From NCBI RefSeq assembly GCF_903815225.1, contig NZ_LR813084.1, positions 2,336,501 to 2,400,500 on the forward strand: DNA of 64,000 nt. Reading direction: 5' to 3'. Origin of the DNA: Delftia tsuruhatensis. GTDB lineage: Bacteria; Pseudomonadota; Gammaproteobacteria; Burkholderiales; Burkholderiaceae_C. Under the pieces are notes generated by a model, which did not search any database, was not told the origin of the DNA, and saw only the letters and a program-made list of their open reading frames with translations. The position numbers and the translations under genes are program-made. Shown piece by piece: positions 56,084 through 64,000 of this stretch (position 1 is the stretch's first letter; every line of letters starts with the position of its first letter).

Positions 56084-58432
56084 ATGAAGATCGTTTGCAT
56101 AGGCGGCGGCCCCGCCGGCCTGTATTTCGGCCTGCTGATGAAGCTGCAGGATCCTGCCAACGAGGTCACGGTGGTGGAACGCAACCGCCCCTACGACACC
56201 TTCGGCTGGGGCGTGGTGTTCTCCGACGCCACCATGGACAACCTGCGCGAGGCCGATCCGGTCTCGGCCCGCACCATCGGCGATGCCTTCAACCACTGGG
56301 ACGACATAGCCATCCATTTCAAGGGCCGCAGCCTGCGCAGCAGCGGCCACGGCTTCATCGGCATCGGCCGCAAGAAGCTGCTCAACATCCTGCAGGCGCG
56401 CTGCGAGGACGTGGGCGTGAAGCTGGTGTTCGAGAACTTCGTGCAGGACGACCAGGCGATTGCGCGCGAGTACGGCGCCGACCTGGTGATCGCCTCGGAC
56501 GGCATCAACAGCCAGGTGCGCACCCGCTATGCCGATACCTTCCGCCCCGACATCGACCAGCGCCGCTGCCGCTTCGTGTGGCTGGGCACGACCAAGGTCT
56601 TCGATGCCTTCACCTTCGCCTTCGTGCAGACCGAGCACGGCTGGTTCCAGGCCCATGCCTACCGCTACGAGGACGGCATGTCCACCTTCATCGTGGAGAC
56701 GCCCGAGGAGACCTGGCAGGCGGCCGGCATAGAGCAGATGAGCCAGGAAGAGGGCATCGCCTACTGCGAGAGGCTGTTCGCGCCCTGGCTGGACGGCCAT
56801 GCCCTGGTCAGCAATGCCTCGCACTTGCGCGGCTCGGCCATCTGGATCCGGTTTCCGCGCGTGATCTGCAATACCTGGGTGCACTGGAACCGGATCGAAT
56901 CGGCCCAGGGCGCACGCAGCGTGCCTGTGGTGCTGATGGGCGATGCGGCGCACACGGCGCATTTCTCCATCGGCTCGGGCACCAAGCTGGCGCTGGAGGA
57001 TGCCATCGAGCTGGCGCGCAGCCTGAAAGCCACGCAGGGCATCGAAGCCGGCCTGCAGCACTATGAGCAGGTGCGCAGCGTCGAGGTGCTCAAGATCCAG
57101 AACGCCGCGCGCAATTCCACGGAGTGGTTCGAGAACGTGCGGCGCTACGCGGGGCTGGAGCCCGAGCAGTTCGCCTATTCGCTGCTGACGCGTTCGCAGC
57201 GCATCTCGCACGAGAACCTGCGTCTGCGCGATGCGCACTGGCTCGAAGGCTTCGAGCGCTGGATCGCGGAGCACGCGGGCCGCAGCGTGCCCGCGGGCGA
57301 GCGGCCGCCGCTGCCCATGCTCACGCCCTACCAGGCGCGCGGCGTGCGGCTCAAGAACCGCATCATGGTCTCGCCCATGGCCATGTATTCCTGCACCGAC
57401 GGCGTGCCGGGCGACTTCCACCTGGTGCACCTGGGCGCGCGCGCCATGGGCGGTGCGGGGCTGGTGATGGTGGAGATGACCTGCGTGTCGCCCGAGGGCC
57501 GCATCACGCCCGGCTGCCCCGGGCTGTGGGACGATGCCCAGGGCCGGGCATTCCAGCGCATCGTGGATTTCGTGCACGGCCACAGCGATGCGCGCATCGG
57601 CGTGCAGCTGGGCCATGCGGGGCGCAAGGGCTCGACCCAGCTGGGCTGGCAGAAGATCGACCATCCGCTGGAGCAGGGCAACTGGCCGCTGCTGTCGGCC
57701 TCGGCACTGCCCTACATCGACGGTCTGTCCCAGGTGCCCCATGCCATGACCCGCGCCGACATGGACACGGTGCGCGAGCAGTTCGTGGCGGCCACGCGCC
57801 GTGCCGTGGCGGCGGGCTTCGACTGGCTGGAGCTGCACTGCGCCCACGGCTACCTGCTGTCCAGCTTCATCTCGCCGCTGACCAACCAGCGCGAAGACGA
57901 ATACGGCGGCAGCCTGGACAATCGCCTGCGCTTTCCGCTGGAGGTGTTCCATGCCGTGCGCGCGGCATGGCCCGAGGACCAGCCCATGTCGGTGCGCATC
58001 TCGGCCCATGACTGGGTGGAAGGCGGCATCACGCCCGACGACGCGGTGGAGATCGCGCGCCGCTTCAAGGCGGCCGGCGCGGACATGATCGACTGCTCCT
58101 CGGGCCAGGTCAGCAAGCAGGAAAAGCCGGTCTACGGCCGCATGTTCCAGACCCCGTTCGCCGACCGCGTGCGCAACGAGGCCGGCATACCGACGATTGC
58201 CGTGGGTGCCATCTTCGAGGCCGACCACGCCAACGCCATCATCGCCTCGGGCCGCGCCGACCTGTGCGCGCTGGCCCGTCCCCACCTGGCCGACGCGGCC
58301 TGGACGCTGCGCGAGGCCGCCCGCGTCGGGGCCCGCGACGTGGGCTGGCCGCGCCAGTACCTGGCCGGCAAGCGCCAGCTGGAGACCAATTTCGAACGTG
58401 CCGCAGCCATGGCACAACTGGACGCCAAATGA
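56084..58432 (+). CDS. bifunctional 2-aminobenzoyl-CoA monooxygenase/reductase-like flavoenzyme
   Basis: A 782-residue two-domain protein. Residues ~1-400 are a group-A FAD monooxygenase ([10 protein letters not shown] nucleotide-binding motif, [31 protein letters not shown]). Residues ~410-780 are an Old-Yellow-Enzyme-type FMN reductase ([40 protein letters not shown]). This fusion matches the enzyme that hydroxylates and reduces 2-aminobenzoyl-CoA in aerobic anthranilate breakdown (described in Azoarcus evansii) and the related salicylyl-CoA 5-hydroxylase fusions. The CoA ligase five genes on supports an aminobenzoate substrate. It starts the catabolic operon, ~65 bp after a candidate operator, and overlaps the SDR by ATGA. 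Confidence 0.88.
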   Translation: MKIVCIGGGPAGLYFGLLMKLQDPANEVTVVERNRPYDTFGWGVVFSDATMDNLREADPVSARTIGDAFNHWDDIAIHFKGRSLRSSGHGFIGIGRKKLLNILQARCEDVGVKLVFENFVQDDQAIAREYGADLVIASDGINSQVRTRYADTFRPDIDQRRCRFVWLGTTKVFDAFTFAFVQTEHGWFQAHAYRYEDGMSTFIVETPEETWQAAGIEQMSQEEGIAYCERLFAPWLDGHALVSNASHLRGSAIWIRFPRVICNTWVHWNRIESAQGARSVPVVLMGDAAHTAHFSIGSGTKLALEDAIELARSLKATQGIEAGLQHYEQVRSVEVLKIQNAARNSTEWFENVRRYAGLEPEQFAYSLLTRSQRISHENLRLRDAHWLEGFERWIAEHAGRSVPAGERPPLPMLTPYQARGVRLKNRIMVSPMAMYSCTDGVPGDFHLVHLGARAMGGAGLVMVEMTCVSPEGRITPGCPGLWDDAQGRAFQRIVDFVHGHSDARIGVQLGHAGRKGSTQLGWQKIDHPLEQGNWPLLSASALPYIDGLSQVPHAMTRADMDTVREQFVAATRRAVAAGFDWLELHCAHGYLLSSFISPLTNQREDEYGGSLDNRLRFPLEVFHAVRAAWPEDQPMSVRISAHDWVEGGITPDDAVEIARRFKAAGADMIDCSSGQVSKQEKPVYGRMFQTPFADRVRNEAGIPTIAVGAIFEADHANAIIASGRADLCALARPHLADAAWTLREAARVGARDVGWPRQYLAGKRQLETNFERAAAMAQLDAK

Positions 58433-59214
58433 ACCTGCCCACCCAACCTCTGGACGGTCGCCACGCCCTGGTGACGGGCGGCGCGCGCGGCATCGGCCTG
58501 GCCTGCGCGCGGGCGCTGCTGGCGCGCGGCGCGCGGGTCACGCTGCTGGGCCGCGATGGCGCGGCGCTGGAAGCTGCCGTGGCGGAGCTGGGCGGCACGG
58601 TGCAGTCCGTGCAGGCCGACATCGCCGACGAAGCCTCGGTGCGCCAGGCCTTCGCGCAGGCCGAGGCGGGCTTCGGCCCGGTGCAGGTGCTGGTCAACAA
58701 CGCGGGCCAGGCCAGCAGCCAGAAGTTCGAGCGCACCGACGCCGCGCTGTGGCAGTCCATGCTGGCCGTCAACCTCACGGGCACATTCCACTGCATGCAG
58801 GCCGCGCTGCCGGGCATGCAGGCCGCCGGCTGGGGCCGCATCATCAACGTGGCCAGCACGGCGGGGCTGATCGGCTATGCCTATGTCAGCGCCTACTGCG
58901 CGGCCAAGCATGGCGTGATCGGCCTGACGCGCGCGCTGGCGCTGGAGATGGCGGGCAAGGGCATCACCGTCAACGCGGTCTGCCCCGGCTATACCGAGAC
59001 CGACATCGTGCGCGGCGCCGTGGCCAACATCGTGGACAAGACCGGCATGACGGCCGAAGAGGCCCGCGCCAAGCTGGCCGAACGCAATCCCCAGGGCCGC
59101 CTGGTCCAGCCCGGGGAGGTCGCCGAGACCGTGGCCTGGCTGGCGCTGCCGGCCTCGGCCTCGGTCAACGGCCAGGCCATTGCCGTCGACGGCGGCGAAG
59201 TCATGACGGGCTGA
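58429..59214 (+). CDS. SDR-family dehydrogenase of the aminobenzoyl-CoA pathway
   Basis: A 261-residue short-chain dehydrogenase: TGGARGIG near residue 16, NNAGQAS, and triad S143, Y156, K160. The start ATG overlaps the monooxygenase stop (ATGA). By position it should oxidise a 3-hydroxyacyl-CoA-type or alicyclic alcohol intermediate formed after ring reduction. Confidence 0.9.
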   Translation: MNLPTQPLDGRHALVTGGARGIGLACARALLARGARVTLLGRDGAALEAAVAELGGTVQSVQADIADEASVRQAFAQAEAGFGPVQVLVNNAGQASSQKFERTDAALWQSMLAVNLTGTFHCMQAALPGMQAAGWGRIINVASTAGLIGYAYVSAYCAAKHGVIGLTRALALEMAGKGITVNAVCPGYTETDIVRGAVANIVDKTGMTAEEARAKLAERNPQGRLVQPGEVAETVAWLALPASASVNGQAIAVDGGEVMTG

Positions 59215-59244
59215 GCCCCAACCCTTTTGAATGGAGACGACACC

Positions 59245-60102
59245 ATGAGCACCCCGCCCGAAGAGCACAGCATGCAGCACCACAAGCGGCCCCTGGCCGG
59301 CTACCAGGCCCGGACCTTCCTGTGGCAGGTCTCGGCCGATGGCAAGGTCGCCACCATCACGCTGAACCGGCCCGAGCGCAAGAACCCGCTGACCTTCGGC
59401 TCCTATGCCGAGCTGCGCGACCTGTTCCGCGCCCTGGTCTATGCCACCGACATCAAGGCCGTGGTGGTCACGGGTGCGGGCGGCAATTTCTGCTCGGGCG
59501 GCGATGTGCACGAGATCATCGGGCCGCTCACGAAGATGAGCATGCCCGAGCTGCTGGACTTCACGCGCATGACGGGCGACCTCGTCAAGGCCATGCGCGC
59601 CTGCCCCCAGCCCATCGTGGCCGCCGTGGACGGCATCTGCGCGGGCGCGGGCGCCATGGTGGCGCTGGCCGCCGACATGCGCCTGGGCACGGCCGCCGCG
59701 CGCACGGCCTTCCTGTTCACCCGCGTGGGCCTGGCCGGCGCCGACATGGGCGCCTGCACGCTGCTGCCGCGCATGATCGGCCAGGGCCGCGCCTCCGAGC
59801 TGCTGTACACGGGCCGCGCCATGACGGGCGAGGAGGGCGCCGCCTGGGGCTTCTTCAACGCCCTGCACAGCCCGGAGCAGGTCGTCGATGCCGCCCACAC
59901 GCTGGCCGCGCAGCTGGCCGCCGGCCCCACCTTCGCCCATGGCGTGACCAAGAAGCTGCTGCACCAGGAATGGAACATGGGCGTGGACGAGGCCATCGAG
60001 GCCGAGGCCGAGGCCCAGGCCATCTGCATGCAGACGCGCGACTTCCACCGCGCCTACGAGGCCTTCGTGGCGAAGCAGAAACCCGTGTTCGAGGGGAATT
60101 GA
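59245..60102 (+). CDS. enoyl-CoA hydratase family protein
   Basis: A 285-residue crotonase-fold enzyme from the ATG at 59245 (GGAGA upstream). The first oxyanion-hole part is [11 protein letters not shown], the second [14 protein letters not shown]. The family uses CoA thioesters; here it likely hydrates the ring-derived enoyl-CoA or opens the ring hydrolytically. The N-terminal 25 residues (His-rich) are longer than in standard enzymes. Confidence 0.9.
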   Translation: MSTPPEEHSMQHHKRPLAGYQARTFLWQVSADGKVATITLNRPERKNPLTFGSYAELRDLFRALVYATDIKAVVVTGAGGNFCSGGDVHEIIGPLTKMSMPELLDFTRMTGDLVKAMRACPQPIVAAVDGICAGAGAMVALAADMRLGTAAARTAFLFTRVGLAGADMGACTLLPRMIGQGRASELLYTGRAMTGEEGAAWGFFNALHSPEQVVDAAHTLAAQLAAGPTFAHGVTKKLLHQEWNMGVDEAIEAEAEAQAICMQTRDFHRAYEAFVAKQKPVFEGN

Positions 60103-60103
60103 C

Positions 60104-61273
<1,170 letters not shown>

Positions 61274-61311
61274 AGCAGCGCACCCCTCAACGCCAGAACC
61301 GGGACCTTCGC

Positions 61312-62952
61312 ATGCACGCCTCCGCCCACATCGATACCTTCGCGCGGGACAACCTGCCGCCGCCCGAGCAATGGCCCGAGTTCCTGCTGGACGGGCCGGA
61401 CGTGGCCTACCCCGAACGCCTGAACTGCGCGGCCGAGCTGGTCGATGCCATGGTGGCGCGCGGCCACGGCCGGCGCGTGGCCCTGCGCTGGCGCGATGGC
61501 CAGCGGCAGGCCGCCATGACCTATGGCGAACTGCAGGCGCTGACCAACCGCATTGCCCATGTCCTGGCCGAGGACCTGGGCCTGGTGCCCGGCAACCGCG
61601 TGCTGCTGCGCGGCCCCAACAACCCCATGATGGCGGCGTCCTGGCTGGCGGCCATCAAGGCAGGGCTGGTGACGGTGCCCACCATGCCGCTGCTGCGCGC
61701 CAAGGAACTGCGCCAGATCATCGACAAGGCCCGGGTCCAGGCCGTGCTGTGCGATGCGCGCCTCGGCGACGAAGTGCAGCTGTGCCTGCAGCCGGGCCAC
61801 GAGCACCACTGCCCGGAGCTTTCGCGCGTGCTGTACTTCAACGACACGGCGCCCGATGCGCTGGATGCCCTGGCCGCCGCCAAGCCTGACCGCTTCGACT
61901 GCTGCGACACCGCGGCCGACGACGTCTGCCTGATCGCCTTCACCAGCGGCACCACGGGTGCACCCAAGGGCTGCATGCATTTCCACCGCGACGTGCTGGC
62001 CATGTGCGACCTGTTCCCGCGCCATGTGATCCGGCCGGGGCCGGACGACATCTTCTGCGGCACGCCGCCGCTGGCCTTCACCTTCGGCCTGGGCGGGCTG
62101 CTGTGCTTTCCGCTGCGCGTGGGCGCCAGCACCGTGCTGGCCGAAAAGCTCACGCCAGAAGGCCTGCTGCAACTGGTCCAGGATTTCCACGCCACCATCG
62201 TGTTCACGGCGCCCACCTTCTACCGCCAGATGGCGGCACTGACCGGGCGCTTTGATCTGTCGTCGCTCCAGAAAAGCGTGTCGGCCGGCGAAGCCCTGCC
62301 CGATGCCACGCGCCAGCTGTGGAAGCAGGCCACGGGCATCGAGATGATCGACGGCATCGGCGGCACGGAGCTGATCCATGTCTTCGTGTCCAGCCCGCCC
62401 GAGCAGGTGCGTGCCGGCGCCATCGGCAAGGTCGTGCCCGGCTACGTGGCCGAGGTGGTCGATGACGAGATGCGCCCCGTGCCCGACGGCACGCCCGGGC
62501 GACTGGCCATCAAGGGCCCCACGGGCTGCCGCTACCTGGCCGATGAGCGCCAGAAGCGCTTCGTGCAGCAGGGCTGGAACCTGCCCGGCGACACCTTCGT
62601 GCGCGATGCCGACGGCTACTTCTTCTACCAGGCGCGCAACGACGACATGATCATCTCGGCCGGCTACAACATCGCCGGCCCCGAAGTGGAGGATGCCTTG
62701 CTGCGCCACGAGGCCGTGGCCGAATGCGGCGTGATCGGCGTGCCCGACGAGGAGCGCGGCCAGGTGGTCAAGGCCTTCGTGGTGCTCAAGCCCGGCTTTG
62801 CCGCAGGCGACGCGCTGGCGGCCACGCTGCAGGCCTTCGTCAAGTCCGTCATCGCGCCCTACAAATACCCGCGCGCCATCGTCTTCGTGCCGGCCTTGCC
62901 GCGCACCGAGACCGGCAAGCTGCAGCGCTTCGTGCTGCGCAAGATGGAGTGA
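61312..62952 (+). CDS. 2-aminobenzoate-CoA ligase-like AMP-forming ligase
   Basis: A 546-residue adenylate-forming enzyme. Core motifs: FTSGTTGAPKGCMHFHRD (P-loop), GIGGTELIHVF, GDTFVRDADGYFFYQARNDD with the hinge, and PRTETGKLQRF with the catalytic Lys. The GGTE-L-I-H and GRxDD-like region are those of benzoate/aminobenzoate-CoA ligases. It activates the ring acid with ATP and CoA, the first pathway step. It is separated from the dehydrogenase by 38 bp. Confidence 0.9.
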   Translation: MHASAHIDTFARDNLPPPEQWPEFLLDGPDVAYPERLNCAAELVDAMVARGHGRRVALRWRDGQRQAAMTYGELQALTNRIAHVLAEDLGLVPGNRVLLRGPNNPMMAASWLAAIKAGLVTVPTMPLLRAKELRQIIDKARVQAVLCDARLGDEVQLCLQPGHEHHCPELSRVLYFNDTAPDALDALAAAKPDRFDCCDTAADDVCLIAFTSGTTGAPKGCMHFHRDVLAMCDLFPRHVIRPGPDDIFCGTPPLAFTFGLGGLLCFPLRVGASTVLAEKLTPEGLLQLVQDFHATIVFTAPTFYRQMAALTGRFDLSSLQKSVSAGEALPDATRQLWKQATGIEMIDGIGGTELIHVFVSSPPEQVRAGAIGKVVPGYVAEVVDDEMRPVPDGTPGRLAIKGPTGCRYLADERQKRFVQQGWNLPGDTFVRDADGYFFYQARNDDMIISAGYNIAGPEVEDALLRHEAVAECGVIGVPDEERGQVVKAFVVLKPGFAAGDALAATLQAFVKSVIAPYKYPRAIVFVPALPRTETGKLQRFVLRKME

Positions 62953-62961
62953 GGCCGGGGC

Positions 62962-63414
62962 ATGGCAGCCGCATTCGAGAGCCAGGTGCAGGTGCTGTTC
63001 CGCCACTGCGATCCGGCGGGCATCGTCTTTTATCCACGCTATTTCGAGATGGTCAACGACCTGGTCGAGCAGTGGTTCGACCAGGCAATGGGCCTGTCAT
63101 TCCATACGCTGCATGTGCAGCGCCGCATCGGCACGCCCACGGTCTCGGTGCAGTGCGACTTCACGGCGCCCAGTCGCTGGAATGAAACGCTGCGCCAGGT
63201 CCTTGCGGTGCAGCGCATCGGCGGCGCATCGTTCCGGTTCAACGTGCGCTTTGAAGGACCTGGCGGCCAACTGCGGCTGTCGGCGTGCCTGACCATCGTC
63301 ACCATGGACCTGGACCGCATGAAGGCCGTGCCATTGCCGGCGGATCTGCGCGAACGGCTTGCCGCCTATCTCGTGCCCCAGGAAGAATTCACGGATTCCC
63401 AGAGAACAGGATGA
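62962..63414 (+). CDS. 4-hydroxybenzoyl-CoA-type hotdog thioesterase
   Basis: A 150-residue hotdog-fold enzyme. The N-terminal FRHCDPAGIVFYPRYFE contains the catalytic Asp17 of the 4HBT family. It probably rescues CoA from dead-end aromatic thioesters. Its stop overlaps the next start (ATGA at 63411). Confidence 0.92.
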   Translation: MAAAFESQVQVLFRHCDPAGIVFYPRYFEMVNDLVEQWFDQAMGLSFHTLHVQRRIGTPTVSVQCDFTAPSRWNETLRQVLAVQRIGGASFRFNVRFEGPGGQLRLSACLTIVTMDLDRMKAVPLPADLRERLAAYLVPQEEFTDSQRTG

Positions 63415-63824
63415 ACACAATGAAGATTCTGCAACCCCCGGATTGGCTGGCGCCGCGCGGCTACGCCAATGGCATCCTGACCGAGATGACGGTCGGCTCG
63501 CGCCTGGTGTTCGTCGGCGGGCAGATCGGATGGAATGGCCAGCAGCAATTCGAATCCGACGACCTGGCCGACCAGGTGCGACAGGCGCTGGCCAACATCG
63601 TCGCGGTCCTGGCCGAAGGCGGCGCGCGGCCCGAACACATCGTGCGCATGACCTGGTATGTGACCGACAAGAGGGAATACGTGGCCGCCTATCCCGCCAT
63701 AGGGCGGCATTACCGCGAGCTGATCGGGCGGCATTTCCCGGCCATGACGGCCGTGGAGGTGGCGGATCTGGTGGAAGACCGGGCCAAGGTGGAGATCGAG
63801 GTCACGGCCGTGGTGCCAGGGTGA
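63411..63824 (+). CDS. Rid-family protein lacking the RidA arginine
   Basis: A 137-residue Rid/YjgF-type trimer subunit (FVGGQIGWNGQ, ADQVRQALANIVAVL, VRMTWYVTDKREY). In RidA a conserved Arg in PARxxVEV is required for imine hydrolysis; here the same position reads PAMTAVEV, so classical 2-aminoacrylate deaminase activity is unlikely. In an amino-aromatic pathway it may help hydrolyse an enamine/imine intermediate by another route. It ends the operon. Confidence 0.9.
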   Translation: MNTMKILQPPDWLAPRGYANGILTEMTVGSRLVFVGGQIGWNGQQQFESDDLADQVRQALANIVAVLAEGGARPEHIVRMTWYVTDKREYVAAYPAIGRHYRELIGRHFPAMTAVEVADLVEDRAKVEIEVTAVVPG

Positions 63825-63850
63825 CGGTTGCGGCGCGGACGTGTGAAACC

Positions 63851-63887
63851 ACGCATGTGCGCACGCCTTGCGAGCGCGCACATGCGT
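63851..63887. terminator. hairpin between convergent operons
   Basis: A perfect 12-bp inverted repeat (ACGCATGTGCGC / GCGCACATGCGT) with a 13-nt loop, placed between the Rid gene and the convergent H-NS-like gene. It could act in both directions; no strong T run is present. Confidence 0.7.
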
Positions 63888-63899
63888 GCGCCGGGATTC

Positions 63900-64000
63900 T
63901 CACTGGATCTCGAACAGCGAGCGGTCCTTGCCCAGGATCCAGTTCGGCGGCTTGCCACGGCCGGTCCAGGTCTTGCCGGTCTCGGGATCCTGGTACTTCG
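63900..64000 (-). CDS. H-NS-family DNA-binding protein, C-terminal end (partial)
   Basis: The minus-strand frame enters from the window edge and stops at TGA 63900-63902. The last 32 residues include the H-NS C-terminal DNA-binding core (TWTGRGKPPNWI) and end KDRSLFEIQ, as in the many small H-NS-like proteins of Comamonadaceae. It silences AT-rich acquired DNA. Confidence 0.92.
   Translation of the reverse strand, partial: KYQDPETGKTWTGRGKPPNWILGKDRSLFEIQ

Overview
The window looks like the chromosome of a high-GC betaproteobacterium of the Comamonadaceae (Delftia/Acidovorax/Comamonas type). This rests on codon bias, an anthranilate-CoA degradation cluster, an XrtH-like sorting segment, RHS toxins and an H-NS-like gene at the right edge. 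No rRNA, tRNA or CRISPR array is visible.

1-6.5 kb: the end of a sulfonate/nitrate-type ABC importer (permease tail, Tat-exported binding protein, SDR enzyme); a chemoreceptor and an AraC regulator on the minus strand; then about 0.95 kb with no convincing gene. 6.5-35.8 kb: a three-gene plus-strand operon joined by two ATGA stop/start overlaps. It encodes a small exported protein, a ~5,775-residue exported modular protein (HExxH metalloprotease-like head, alpha/alpha-toroid, many CARDB/FlgD-like/Fn3/Ig-like modules, a six-bladed-type propeller stretch, C-terminal membrane anchor) and a ~3,700-residue RHS polymorphic toxin. The RHS protein runs signal peptide, transglutaminase-like fold, Big_1, YD repeats, RHS core, HINT, deaminase tip, and is followed by an overlapping immunity gene.

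35.9-40.1 kb: an AT-rich accessory patch. It holds an IS3/IS407-type insertion sequence, a second displaced YwqJ-like deaminase tip with a YwqK-like immunity gene, an endonuclease V (nfi) gene on the opposite strand, and a second ~430 bp copy of the RHS core. The two RHS copies are direct repeats bracketing the whole cassette, a geometry that allows tip switching. Two deaminase toxins next to a deaminated-base repair enzyme is the most suggestive combination in the window.

40.1-46.4 kb: a surface/secreted repeat protein with an N-terminal exosortase-like segment and an RTX/type I secretion C-terminus, then a minus-strand trio (acyl-CoA dehydrogenase-like flavoprotein, PhnD-like protein without signal peptide, TusA-like/ferritin-like fusion). 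From 33.3 to 44.1 kb nearly every gene carries single-base indels in homopolymers, while the 27 kb before and the 20 kb after carry none. Corrected lengths come out right (nfi 224 aa), so this looks more like local sequence error than gene decay.

46.7-64 kb: a small membrane methyltransferase-like protein, a diguanylate cyclase, a small Cys-pair protein, then an aerobic 2-aminobenzoate (anthranilate) CoA-thioester catabolic region. It has a MarR regulator and formamidase-like hydrolase divergent from a LivKHMGF-type importer, followed by a bifunctional 2-aminobenzoyl-CoA monooxygenase/reductase, SDR, enoyl-CoA hydratase, acyl-CoA dehydrogenase, CoA ligase, thioesterase and Rid-family protein. 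A shared 13-bp motif precedes both the transporter and the catabolic operons. A 12-bp-stem hairpin separates this operon from the convergent H-NS-like gene.
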